From contig NZ_CP010554.1 of the NCBI RefSeq assembly GCF_000934545.1, forward strand, positions 1,612,001 to 1,676,000: a stretch of DNA of 64,000 nucleotides. The letters run 5' to 3'. The DNA comes from Rugosibacter aromaticivorans (GTDB lineage Bacteria > Pseudomonadota > Gammaproteobacteria > Burkholderiales > Rhodocyclaceae). A program made the position numbers and the translations under genes. Below the pieces are notes generated by a model. That model saw nothing but the letters and a program-made list of their open reading frames with translations, was not told the origin of the DNA and searched no databases. Below, one piece after another: positions 45,372 to 53,794 of this stretch; the first letter of the stretch is position 1, and every line of letters starts with the position of its first letter.

Positions 45372-45965
45372 ATGGCAGAAAACGAATATCCCCAACGCAT
45401 GCAGCGCAAAAAACAGGTGATCGACAAAAAAATCGCCAGCGCCTCTGCCGAACGCGGCTTACTACTGGTCAACACCGGCATCGGCAAGGGCAAGTCCTCC
45501 GCCGCTTTTGGCGTGCTTGCCCGCACCTTGGGGCATGGCTTTCGTGCAGGCGTGGTGCAGTTCGTCAAGAGCCGCACCGACACGGGCGAGGAAGGCTTCT
45601 TTCGCCGACAGCCTGCTGTCGATTGGCATGTAATGGGCGAAGGCTTCACCTGGGAGACGCAAGACAAGGAAAAGGATGCACAGGCCGCCCAAGCGGCGTG
45701 GCGCCAGAGCCGACTTTTTCTCGCCGATCCGACCGTTCACTTGGTGATATTGGACGAGCTCACCTACGCCTTCAAATACGGCTGGCTTGATCTGGATGCC
45801 GTGCTGGCTGATCTCGCCGCGCGTCCGCCCATGCAGCACGTCATCATCACGGGCCGCGCCGCACCTGAAAAACTCATCGCCGCTGCCGATACAGCGACCG
45901 ACATGGGCCTCGTCAAGCATGCCTTCAAAGCGGGCGTCAAAGCCATGCCGGGGATAGAATTCTGA
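45372..45965 (+). CDS. cobO: Cob(I)yrinic acid a,c-diamide adenosyltransferase
   Basis: A 197-residue CobA/CobO/BtuR-type enzyme from ATG 45372. The P-loop NTGIGKGKSSAAFG is near residue 36, GVVQFVKS near 63, VILDELTYAFKYGWL near 120 and ITGRAAPEKLIAAADTATDM near 158. It adds the 5'-deoxyadenosyl group. Bases 45693-45715 (GTGGCGCCAGAGCCGACTTT) resemble the dispersed repeat weakly. Confidence 0.95.
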   Translation: MAENEYPQRMQRKKQVIDKKIASASAERGLLLVNTGIGKGKSSAAFGVLARTLGHGFRAGVVQFVKSRTDTGEEGFFRRQPAVDWHVMGEGFTWETQDKEKDAQAAQAAWRQSRLFLADPTVHLVILDELTYAFKYGWLDLDAVLADLAARPPMQHVIITGRAAPEKLIAAADTATDMGLVKHAFKAGVKAMPGIEF

Positions 45966-45967
45966 GT

Positions 45968-47308
45968 ATGGCCACCGCACTGCTCATCGCCGCCCCGGCT
46001 TCCGGTCAGGGCAAAACCAGCATCGCCGCCGGGCTGGCGCGGCTCTATTCGCGCCAGGGCAAACGCGTCCGCGTCTTCAAGTGCGGACCGGACTTTCTCG
46101 ACCCGATGATTCATGCGGTGGCATCGGCGGCGCCATGCGAAAACCTCGATCTGTGGATGTGCGGCGAGTTTGACGCCGCTACGCGTCTGGCGCGTGCCGC
46201 AGAAAATGCGGATGTCATTCTGGTTGAAGGCGTCATGGGACTTTTTGATGGCGCACCCTCAGCGGCTGACATCGCGCGCCGTTTCAATCTGCCGGTGCTG
46301 GCGGTGATCGACGCCGCGGCGATGGCGCAAACCTTTGGCGCGGTTGCGCATGGCCTTGCCCACTATCAGCCCGATCTGCCGTTTTATGGCGTGCTGGCCA
46401 ATCGTGTCGCCAGTCCGGGGCACGCGGAGATGCTGGAAGAGAGTCTGTCGCCCGGCATTCGCTGGTGCGGCACGGTGCCGCGCGATGACGCAGCCAGCTT
46501 GCCCGAACGGCATCTGGGATTGCATCAGGCAGCGGAAATCGAGGACTTGATGGCACGCCTTGATCGCATGGCCAATCAGTTGGAAAAAACACCGCTGGCG
46601 GCGCTTGATACAGGCGACTTTTCTGCCAACCTCGCCGTATCATCAGCGCCAGCGCGATGCGTCCTTTCGGGAACTTTTTCGGGCCTGGCCACACCCGCGC
46701 CACCCTTACTAAAAAACAAAACCATCGCCATCGCCCGCGATGCGTCGTTCTGCTTTCTCTACCCGGCCAACCTTGAACTGCTCGCTGCAATGGGCGCACA
46801 GCTCGCCTTCTTTTCACCCCTGGCAGGCGAGCCATTGCCTATGTGCGATGCGGTCTGGCTGCCCGGCGGCTATCCCGAGCTACATGCCGCAGTGCTTGCC
46901 CAACGCCGTGAATTCTTTGCTCAACTCGCCACCCATGTCGCCGCCAGCAAACCACTGATCGCCGAATGCGGCGGCATGATGACGCTGTTCGACACGCTCA
47001 CCGACACGCAAGGCGCAACGCACCCAATGGCCGCCCTCCTCCCCGGCCGCATCGTCATGCAGCCACGCCTTGCCGCACTTGGCGGACAGGAGGCAGAACT
47101 TCCCGAAGGCACACTGCGCGGCCACACGTTTCATTATTCAAAAGCCGAAACACCGCTCGAACCACTTACCCACGCCCGCCGCCAGCGGTCCTTGGGCAAC
47201 AAAACACAAGGCGAAGCGATTTACCGCCGCGCACGGCTTACTGCCTCCTACGTGCACTTTTATTTCCCCTCCAACCCCGCGGTTGCTGCCGCGCTGTTTT
47301 TGCCATGA
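45968..47308 (+). CDS. cobB: Cobyrinic acid a,c-diamide synthase
   Basis: A 446-residue CobB/CbiA. The ATP site APASGQGKTSIAAGLARL is near residue 9, VEGVMGLFDG near 86, and the triad-GATase part has VWLPGGYPELH and IAECGGMMTLFDTL with the catalytic Cys. A conserved SYVHFYF end is present. Residues about 222-238 (LAVSSAPARCVLSGTFSG) come from an in-frame dispersed repeat in the linker between the two domains. The frame is intact. Confidence 0.95.
   Translation: MATALLIAAPASGQGKTSIAAGLARLYSRQGKRVRVFKCGPDFLDPMIHAVASAAPCENLDLWMCGEFDAATRLARAAENADVILVEGVMGLFDGAPSAADIARRFNLPVLAVIDAAAMAQTFGAVAHGLAHYQPDLPFYGVLANRVASPGHAEMLEESLSPGIRWCGTVPRDDAASLPERHLGLHQAAEIEDLMARLDRMANQLEKTPLAALDTGDFSANLAVSSAPARCVLSGTFSGLATPAPPLLKNKTIAIARDASFCFLYPANLELLAAMGAQLAFFSPLAGEPLPMCDAVWLPGGYPELHAAVLAQRREFFAQLATHVAASKPLIAECGGMMTLFDTLTDTQGATHPMAALLPGRIVMQPRLAALGGQEAELPEGTLRGHTFHYSKAETPLEPLTHARRQRSLGNKTQGEAIYRRARLTASYVHFYFPSNPAVAAALFLP
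46633..46680 (+). repeat. Dispersed repeat copy 11, in frame inside cobB
   Basis: GCCGTATCATCAGCGCC, then AGCGCGATGCGTCC and TTTCGGGAAC hairpin arms, then a T run. It is almost the same variant as the res copy (12364), in the same frame. Confidence 0.85.
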
Positions 47309-47988
47309 CGCGGCCGGAAAACCCCAACGCCTTCGATGCGACTGCCATCGACGCGATCTATCGCACTATCCACAGCCGCCGCGACATTCGTGAATTCATC
47401 CCCGGCCCCTTGCCGGATGGTTTGCTTAGCCGCCTCTACGCCGCTGCCCACGCCGCGCCCTCGGTCGGCTTCATGCAGCCTTGGCGCTTGATTCATGTTG
47501 TTGACGCCGCATTGCGCGATGAAATGATCACGCTCGTTGAAACCGAGCGCCAGGCAACCGCCACCGTCCTGCCCTCACGCACAACAGAATTTCTCAAGCT
47601 CAAAGTGGAAGGCATGAAAACCTGCGCCGAAGTTCTTGTGGTCGCGCTGATGGACGGCTGCGAAAACCATATTTTCGGCAAACGCACGCTGCCTGAAATG
47701 GCCCTCGCCTCCGCCGCCTGCGCCATTCAGAACATGTGGCTGGCCGCGCGTGCCGAAGGCATCGGCTTGGGCTGGGTCTCCTTTTTCGAACCAGAGGCCC
47801 TGGCCCGCCTGTTTGCCATGCCGCCGGGCGCAAAACCTATTGCCATCCTCTGCATTGGTCACGTTGCCGAATTTCCTGCCCAACCAATGCTCGAAGCCCT
47901 CGGCTGGGGCCAGCGTCTGCCGCTCGAATCGGTCGTGTTTGAAAACCAGTGGCTTAAGGATGCGCAACCAACACCAACGGCGTATTGA
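47305..47988 (+). CDS. bluB: 5,6-dimethylbenzimidazole synthase
   Basis: A 227-residue nitroreductase-fold enzyme from ATG 47305, overlapping cobB by four bases. SRRDIREFIPGPLPDGLL is near residue 27, the BluB-typical HAAPSVGFMQPWRLIHV near 50, ACAIQNMWLAARAEGIGLGW near 140. It breaks down FMNH2 with O2 to make the lower ligand of B12. It is the last gene of the operon. Confidence 0.93.
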   Translation: MTRPENPNAFDATAIDAIYRTIHSRRDIREFIPGPLPDGLLSRLYAAAHAAPSVGFMQPWRLIHVVDAALRDEMITLVETERQATATVLPSRTTEFLKLKVEGMKTCAEVLVVALMDGCENHIFGKRTLPEMALASAACAIQNMWLAARAEGIGLGWVSFFEPEALARLFAMPPGAKPIAILCIGHVAEFPAQPMLEALGWGQRLPLESVVFENQWLKDAQPTPTAY

Positions 47989-48063
47989 ATCATACTGAAC
48001 TGCCCTGCCTGTACCCGCAAGTTGTATAAGAATTCAACGGTCACTCACTTCCGAAACAATCCC

Positions 48064-48645
48064 ATGAAAAATCCAGGCCGTATCATATCCCTTTCAAAGG
48101 CCTGCCTACTTGGCCTTTTCATGGCAGCACCGTTTATAGCCAGCCCAGCGCATGCCGACAAACCCGCTTGGGCCGGTAATGACGGCCACTCGGCGCAGAA
48201 AGACCAGCAAGATTACCGGAACGATGACCAAAAACTTCATCATGGAAAAAAAGACAAACGTCACCGGCGCGATAGGGATTATGACCCTAGAGATTACGAC
48301 AGAGCATCCCGCGATGCGCCACGAATCTCAATCAATGCGTATTTCGATGATCGCGAGCGTGAATATGCGCGTGGCTACTACCGTGATGAATTCCACCATG
48401 GCCATTGCCCCCCGGGACTCGCCAAAAAGCACAACGGTTGCCTGCCACCCGGACAGGCAAAAAAATGGCGCAGGGGAGCGCCTTTACCAAGCACTGTGGT
48501 GTCCTACCCTGTGCCAAACGAGGTTGTGGTTCATTTGCGTCCGCCCCCATCCGGTTATCGGTATGTACGGGTTGCCTCGGATATTCTGCTGATTGCAGTC
48601 GGCACCAACATGGTTGTTGATGCCATTGAAGACCTGGGTCGATAG
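48064..48645 (+). CDS. RcnB-like periplasmic protein
   Basis: A 193-residue protein from ATG 48064. A signal peptide (about 30 residues) ends ASPAHA. A charged, His/Asp/Arg-rich middle follows. The HCPPGLAKKHNGCLPPGQAKKW segment and the final GYRYVRVASDILLIAVGTNM are RcnB-family signatures. E. coli RcnB acts in nickel/cobalt balance; here it follows the B12 operon after 75 bases, so a part in cobalt handling is plausible. Confidence 0.8.
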   Translation: MKNPGRIISLSKACLLGLFMAAPFIASPAHADKPAWAGNDGHSAQKDQQDYRNDDQKLHHGKKDKRHRRDRDYDPRDYDRASRDAPRISINAYFDDREREYARGYYRDEFHHGHCPPGLAKKHNGCLPPGQAKKWRRGAPLPSTVVSYPVPNEVVVHLRPPPSGYRYVRVASDILLIAVGTNMVVDAIEDLGR

Positions 48646-48693
48646 TAAAAGTCGGCACACCGGTTTCAGTTTGACCTCAGTTTGATATGTGCA

Positions 48694-48725
48694 GGGTGCA
48701 TCGCCGACAATCCGGCAATGCACCC
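48694..48725 (+). terminator. Hairpin after the RcnB-like gene
   Basis: Arms GGGTGCAT and ATGCACCC around a GC-rich loop; no T run. Just upstream (48648-48660) lies AAAAGTCGGCACACC, a possible fragment of the dispersed repeat. Confidence 0.45.
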
Positions 48726-48830
48726 ACCTGCCGAATCCAGCTTATTTGGGTTCATCACGCACATTAGCCCCGTTTGAGAAATTATTTCGGTTAGCATAGG
48801 CGCCCCTTTGAGCGGCATTCGAGATTTCCT

Positions 48831-49730
48831 GTGCATCTAATTAATCGTTATCCAAAAGTTTCGTTGAGCATTTTGATCCTGATCTGGGGTCTGGGCTACC
48901 CCGTCATGAAGTTTGGTATGCAGTTTTCTCCACCGCTGATCTATACCGGTTTGCGCACCATCATCAGCGGCATGTTTCTGATGGCCTTGGCGTTCTATAG
49001 CGGTGAGCCGTTGAATCTGCGCGACACCTGGAAGGCCTTGCTGATTTCCACTGTATTTAACGTGCTGCTGTTTTTTGGTGCCTCGGCCTTCGCCGTGCAA
49101 TTGCTGCCCTCTGGCATCGCGTCCATTTTGCTGTATGCGCAGCCGATCATGGTGGGGCTGTTGGCGCATTTTCTGTTGCATGAACTCCTGACCCTGCGCA
49201 AAATCACCGGCCTGCTGTTTGGCTTTCTGGGTGTCGCCATCATCAGCTATAAAGGGCTGACGGGCGACTTATCCCTGCAAGGCGTGATCATGGGCTTACT
49301 CTCCGCGCTGGGCTGGACCTTCGGCACGCTCCTGGTCAAGCGCCACAATCCTCGCTCGATCTATTGGTTTATCGCCATCCCCTTTATTGGCGGCGGCGTG
49401 CTGCTGTTTTGCATGGGGCTGGCCGTGGGCGAACAGCCCACGGCCATTGTCTGGAACCTGCCTTTCATCAGCGCCTTACTCTGGGGCGCGATCATTGGCT
49501 TGGGCGCCTCCTGGGTGATCTGGTTTCATCTGGTGCGCACCGTTGAGGCCAGCACGCTCTCGGCCAATACCTTCCTGGTACCCGTGGTTTCCGTCATCGG
49601 TGGCGCGCTGTTTCTCGGCGAAAAAGTGCCACCCAGCCTTTACCTCGGCGGCGCACTCGTCGTGCTGGGGATTTACCAGGTCAACCGGCCGACATCCAAG
49701 ACGTCTACCGGCGTTATGGGCAACCAATAA
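48831..49730 (+). CDS. EamA/DMT-family transporter
   Basis: A 299-residue membrane protein from GTG 48831, with ten hydrophobic segments in two EamA halves (LILIWGLGYPVMKFGMQF first; FISALLWGAIIGLGASWVIW second). It exports or imports small metabolites, substrate unknown. The end overlaps the palindrome at 49729. Confidence 0.87.
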   Translation: MHLINRYPKVSLSILILIWGLGYPVMKFGMQFSPPLIYTGLRTIISGMFLMALAFYSGEPLNLRDTWKALLISTVFNVLLFFGASAFAVQLLPSGIASILLYAQPIMVGLLAHFLLHELLTLRKITGLLFGFLGVAIISYKGLTGDLSLQGVIMGLLSALGWTFGTLLVKRHNPRSIYWFIAIPFIGGGVLLFCMGLAVGEQPTAIVWNLPFISALLWGAIIGLGASWVIWFHLVRTVEASTLSANTFLVPVVSVIGGALFLGEKVPPSLYLGGALVVLGIYQVNRPTSKTSTGVMGNQ

Positions 49731-49811
49731 CCACTTTAAAGTGGTTTAAAACCAGTGGCGCGAGAGTGAGCAGCTTGCTCTTGCGCCATGCACCTAGCCT
49801 GTCACAGGCTA
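49729..49811. terminator. Three adjacent palindromes between convergent genes
   Basis: AACCACTTTAAAGTGGTT (49729-49746), a hairpin with arms TGGCGCGAGAG and CTCTTGCGCCA (49756-49788), and TAGCCTGT-C-ACAGGCTA (49795-49811). They fill the convergent gap and probably stop both transcripts. Confidence 0.65.
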
Positions 49812-49818
49812 ATTCTGC

Positions 49819-50793
49819 TCAGCGATATTTGCGCTTGCACAGCTCGGCCCAGGCTTTGCCGCTGGACTCGGTGGCGAACCGCCAATCGTCGGGAATATCC
49901 TGATACGGTGCGCGACACGGACCCGCGTTGATATAACCCGCGGCATTACAGCGCAGTTTTTCAACCTGCACGTTGTACTTGGCCAAATCCTTGAAGTCCG
50001 GAATGGCATTGGGCAGGCTATGCAGGTCGTGCATGATCTCGCCCATGCGTGCCTTGTCGCCCGCATCGATGGCCTTTTGCAATTCAACAATGGGCTCCGG
50101 CCCCATCACGCAACTGGTCGACCACACGCCCTTGAGTCGGTCACCCACCAGGTTGTAGGCCATGGGCGCAGCGAAATCGATGGGCAGGAACTGCACCTGC
50201 GGCGCGGCATCCATGCTGGCGGGAAGATCCTTGAGCATGTTCTGCGGATCAAACAGATTGCCGACGTATTTGCAAGTGATCACCGTCGGACAATGCTTGC
50301 CAACGCCCGCCCAGAACTCCACCGGAAAGGTGGATTTAAAGAACAGCGGATTGGCATACACCATCAGGCCCATATCCGGCACGGCCTCGGCCAGATCGGC
50401 GTAGAACTGGACGGAATTGGTAATGGTCGGCGTCTGCCACAGCGGCAAACCGACAAAACCACCCTGCACGCCCAGTTCGCGGAATTTCTTCATCTGGCGC
50501 ACTGTTTCCTTGGTGCCGAGCGTCGTGATGCCAGCAAACACGGGCACCCGGCCGCGGGCGACCTCGACGATGGTGCGCGTGAAGGCGAGCTTTTCTTCCA
50601 GCGTCAGCGCGGCACATTCGCCGGTAGTGCCATTGGCCGCAATCGAGCCAACGCCCGCAGAGATCAACAACTCGGTCATGCGCGCGGTTTCACCCAGATC
50701 TACCGAATCCTCATACTGCCAGCCGCCCTGTCCTTCTTTGCACGGTGTCGGAATCATGGCAGAAATGCCGCGGATATCGTCTTTGGTCAACAT
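49819..50793 (-). CDS. NahE-like hydratase-aldolase (DapA superfamily)
   Basis: A 324-residue class-I aldolase. ISAMIPTPCKEG at the start, NGTTGECAALTLEEKLAFTR near residue 60 and VITCKYVGNLFD with the Schiff-base Lys near 180 are seen. The C-terminal GYINAGPCRAPYQDIPDDWR and SSGKAWAELCKRKY match trans-o-hydroxybenzylidenepyruvate hydratase-aldolases of naphthalene and related pathways. The exact substrate is inferred from style. No other naphthalene genes are adjacent. Confidence 0.85.
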   Translation of the reverse strand: MLTKDDIRGISAMIPTPCKEGQGGWQYEDSVDLGETARMTELLISAGVGSIAANGTTGECAALTLEEKLAFTRTIVEVARGRVPVFAGITTLGTKETVRQMKKFRELGVQGGFVGLPLWQTPTITNSVQFYADLAEAVPDMGLMVYANPLFFKSTFPVEFWAGVGKHCPTVITCKYVGNLFDPQNMLKDLPASMDAAPQVQFLPIDFAAPMAYNLVGDRLKGVWSTSCVMGPEPIVELQKAIDAGDKARMGEIMHDLHSLPNAIPDFKDLAKYNVQVEKLRCNAAGYINAGPCRAPYQDIPDDWRFATESSGKAWAELCKRKYR

Positions 50794-50907
50794 GTGTAAA
50801 TCCCTTTGTATGCGTTAAAAGGCCATTGTAGAAGACAAATCAGCGCTCGTTCTACTTCGCTTTGGAGGCGAGGTGCCACCGCAAAGCTGCGGATGCAAAA
50901 CTGCCAT

Positions 50908-51711
50908 TTATGCAGCCGATGTCGCCCAGCGTTGAATCAGACGCGCCAACTGGGGCAGGCCTGCTTCTATGGCAGCAGGGCCTGGCGAGAGGATATGGGC
51001 GGATTTGATTTCGTGGATTTCGCCAGTCGCCAGCGCCGGAAATTCCTCTCCCGCAAAGCGGGCGGCAAAGCGCGCCGGCTGAAATTTTTTGCCGCACCAC
51101 GAGGCGAAAACGATGTCTGGCTGCCGTCTCGCCAGCGCCGACTTTTCCGCGATGATGCGCTCCCTCGCACTGCGTTTTTGCGCGAGATCGGCAAAGATGT
51201 CATCGCCACCGGCGATCGTGATCAGCTCGGACACCCACTGAATGCCGCTGATCATCGGCTCATCCCATTCCTCGAAATACACGCGTGGGCGGCGCGGCAA
51301 GGTGGCGGCGGTCGCGCGCACGGCGGCGATCTGCGCTTCGAGCTTGACCACCAGTTGCGCTGCGCGATCCACTGCGCCCACCAGGCGCCCGACGGTTGCG
51401 ATCATGGCCAAAATCTCGGCCACGCTGCGTTGATTAAAGTGATGCACGGCAATGCCCGCCTTCACCAGATCGCGGCAGATATCGCCTTGTAAGTCAGAAA
51501 ACGCCAGCACCAGATCGGGTTTCACGGCCAGAATCTTGTCGATCCGCGCCGTTGAAAAACCGCTGATCTTGGGTTTCTCTTTACGCGCCCGCGCGGGCCG
51601 CGTGGTGAAGCCGGAGATGCCGACAACGCGTGCTTCCTCACCCAAGGCATAAAGCACCTCGACCGATTCGGTGGATAAACAGGCGATGCGCTGGGGCAAA
51701 TATTGGGACAT
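50908..51711 (-). CDS. BtuF-like binding protein without a signal peptide
   Basis: A 267-residue protein from ATG 51711 with the periplasmic-binding BtuF/FhuD fold: RIACLSTESVEVLYALG, KPDLVLAFSDLQGDICRDL, PRVYFEEWDEPMISGIQWV and DIVFASWCGKKF. It starts MSQYLPQRIACL with no signal peptide. It lies 11 bases downstream of the true btuF. Codons for EKSALARRQP (51118-51147 on the plus strand) come from the dispersed repeat but replace rather than lengthen the family sequence. It may be cytoplasmic, or a cofactor-binding regulator. Confidence 0.82.
   Translation of the reverse strand: MSQYLPQRIACLSTESVEVLYALGEEARVVGISGFTTRPARARKEKPKISGFSTARIDKILAVKPDLVLAFSDLQGDICRDLVKAGIAVHHFNQRSVAEILAMIATVGRLVGAVDRAAQLVVKLEAQIAAVRATAATLPRRPRVYFEEWDEPMISGIQWVSELITIAGGDDIFADLAQKRSARERIIAEKSALARRQPDIVFASWCGKKFQPARFAARFAGEEFPALATGEIHEIKSAHILSPGPAAIEAGLPQLARLIQRWATSAA
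51123..51147 (+). repeat. Dispersed repeat copy 12, antisense in the btuF-like gene
   Basis: GCCGTCTCGCCAGC then GCCGACTTTTC on the plus strand; the gene reads it on the other strand as EKSALARR, a different frame from copies 8, 10 and 15. Confidence 0.72.
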
Positions 51712-51722
51712 CGAAGCCCTGT

Positions 51723-52670
51723 TTATTTTGTGCGCGGATGGTTTGCCGGATGTGGATTCACTGGGCGTTTTTCACGCGCGGCATCTAACGCCTGACAGAG
51801 CTTTTCCGCGCCATCCAAAAGACGCGGCGTATGCCGCTGGATTTCCTGTGGCGGAATGAAATACAGGTTATCGCGCTTGACCGCGGTCATCGTTTTCCAG
51901 CGCCGCCAATCGTTAAGCCACTCCGGGCGTTCATCGCCCATGCCGCTGGCAACAATCACTTCGGGGTTTGCGGCGATCACCGCTTCTACTGTCACCGTCG
52001 GCGCCAAAATGGGCAGAGAACCAAACACGTTGCGCCCGCCGCATAAGCGAATGGCATCGCCGATGATCTGTTTGTCATTCACGGTCATCAAGGGCTGCTT
52101 CCAGATTTGATAAAACACATCAACCACCGGGCGCTGGCTGTAACGCGCTGCCAATGCCGCATGGCGCGCGCGAAACGCAGCGGCCGCCGGGTTAGCCACC
52201 GCCTCAGTGCCAGCCAGCGCGCCGAACTGCTCAATCTCGCGGGCCACATCCTCGATGCGGTTGGGTTGTGAGACATAGACAGGAACACCCATCGCCTTTA
52301 ATTTTTCCAGCGCCGCTGGCGGGTTGCCACTCTCCCAGGCAATGACCAGATCAGGCTTTAAGGCAAGGATAGCCTCCAGATCGAGTTGTGCATAGCCGCC
52401 CACCCGGGGCAAGGCTTTAGCGGCTGGCGGATAGTCGCCATACGCCACATTGCCGACGAGTTTACTGCCCGCACCCGCAGCAAAGAGCAACTCTGTAATG
52501 TGCGGCGCAAGGCTGACAATGCGTTTGGCCGGGGCGGCTGAGGGCAAGCCTACTTCAGTGCGTTGGCCGGCGTGTCGGTCGGCGTACGGGTCGGCACGTT
52601 GCCCAGATGTTTGGCTCCATGCCAGGTTGTGACTAACAACGCATAGCAGTGCCAAAAAATAGTGTTTCAT
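51723..52670 (-). CDS. btuF: Cobalamin ABC transporter substrate-binding protein
   Basis: A 315-residue protein from ATG 52670. A signal peptide (MKHYFLALLCVVSHNLAWSQ) is followed by a short variable linker and RIVSLAPHITELLFAAGAG, NVAYGDYPPAAKALPRVG, LDLEAILALKPDLVIAW, and the FYQIWKQPLMTVNDKQIIGD region, all typical of BtuF. It delivers cobalamin to BtuCD, encoded 17 kb away. Downstream lies the signal-less paralogue. Confidence 0.92.
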   Translation of the reverse strand: MKHYFLALLCVVSHNLAWSQTSGQRADPYADRHAGQRTEVGLPSAAPAKRIVSLAPHITELLFAAGAGSKLVGNVAYGDYPPAAKALPRVGGYAQLDLEAILALKPDLVIAWESGNPPAALEKLKAMGVPVYVSQPNRIEDVAREIEQFGALAGTEAVANPAAAAFRARHAALAARYSQRPVVDVFYQIWKQPLMTVNDKQIIGDAIRLCGGRNVFGSLPILAPTVTVEAVIAANPEVIVASGMGDERPEWLNDWRRWKTMTAVKRDNLYFIPPQEIQRHTPRLLDGAEKLCQALDAAREKRPVNPHPANHPRTK

Positions 52671-52682
52671 TCTTTCGTCCCG

Positions 52683-53651
52683 TTAGTCGTTGTTTGTGGC
52701 GGTTGTAACTGTTGCATCAGAAAGTGCGCTTTTGGCTTCCTGATTCTTCCTCCAATCGCTGACGGTGGCAAAAATCAGCCCGCCAAGAATCAAGGCAAAG
52801 CCGAGGCTGTTACTCAAGGTAACCGCCTCACCCAGCGCCAGGGATGCCGCCACATAGCCCACCAGCGGCACACACAGCGTGCTTAAACTCGTTGTAATCG
52901 CAGGCAGCGCACGCGTCACACTGATCATGGCCCAAAAGCAAAAAGCGGTGGCAATCGGGCCGTTATAGAGCAGCACCCAGCCCAGCGGCTCACCCCACTG
53001 TATCGTGCGGACATCTTCAAAAAAGAAGACAAAGGGCGCAATCGCACACGCTGCCACTATCAGTTGCCAGGGCATTAACGAGAGCGGCGAGCCTTTCCAC
53101 CGATGCCCCCGCACTTTCACAATCAAAATCGCCCACAACAATGCCGCAAACAGCAACATGCCATTACCCAACACGGTTTTGGGATCATGCCAATCAAAGG
53201 CAAACGGATTAAATAACACCGCCACGCCCGCCATCCCCAGCACCAACCCCACAATGCGCAATGTTGTCAGCGCTTCGCCTAGCCACAGCACGGCCAAGGG
53301 CACAACCCACAGTGGCGTCGTGTAAGCCAAGATGGCAGATCGCCCAGCGGGCACATATTGCAAACCCACATTGACCAACCCCATAAATGCGGCCATCTGC
53401 AACAGCCCCACACCCAGCACCAAGGGCCAGTCTTCCCGATGCGGAAAGCGTAGCTCATGCCGCCAAGCGGCGACAGCAGCCAGCACAATTGCGCCCATGA
53501 TCATGCGCAGCGCAGCAAAGGTGAGTGGTGGCACATAGTGCAGCCCGTACTTCATCACCGGCCAATTCACGCCCCAGAAAAACACCACCGCCGCCAGCAA
53601 TACCCATGCAGTTCGTTGGCCCACTGCGCCTTTTGCGCCTTGATTTATCAT
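52683..53651 (-). CDS. EamA/DMT-family transporter
   Basis: A 322-residue ten-helix transporter from ATG 53651 (AGGGAA site). VFFWGVNWPVMKYGLHYVPP opens the first half; GWVLLYNGPIATAFCFWAMI the second. It is only 12 bases upstream of btuF on the same strand, so the three may be one operon. Substrate unknown. Confidence 0.88.
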   Translation of the reverse strand: MINQGAKGAVGQRTAWVLLAAVVFFWGVNWPVMKYGLHYVPPLTFAALRMIMGAIVLAAVAAWRHELRFPHREDWPLVLGVGLLQMAAFMGLVNVGLQYVPAGRSAILAYTTPLWVVPLAVLWLGEALTTLRIVGLVLGMAGVAVLFNPFAFDWHDPKTVLGNGMLLFAALLWAILIVKVRGHRWKGSPLSLMPWQLIVAACAIAPFVFFFEDVRTIQWGEPLGWVLLYNGPIATAFCFWAMISVTRALPAITTSLSTLCVPLVGYVAASLALGEAVTLSNSLGFALILGGLIFATVSDWRKNQEAKSALSDATVTTATNND

Positions 53652-53756
53652 GATCAATTCCCTGTGCAATTAAAAGATTTTTATTGTTTTCATTCTACAG
53701 GTCAGCCATCAACATGCCATGCGACAGCCAATCCACGGGCTAATCCATTATCATCG

Positions 53757-53781
53757 CCGTCTTGCCAGCGCCGACTTTTTT
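53757..53781 (+). repeat. Dispersed repeat copy 13, minimal form
   Basis: GCCGTCTTGCCAGC joined to GCCGACTTTTTT, 14 bases before the start of the luciferase-like gene; it could affect that gene's leader. Confidence 0.8.
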
Positions 53782-53794
53782 AAATACCCCCGCC

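Noticed and set aside
45693..45715. Certain dispersed-repeat copy inside cobO
   Set aside because: Several mismatches and no extra residues in the protein.
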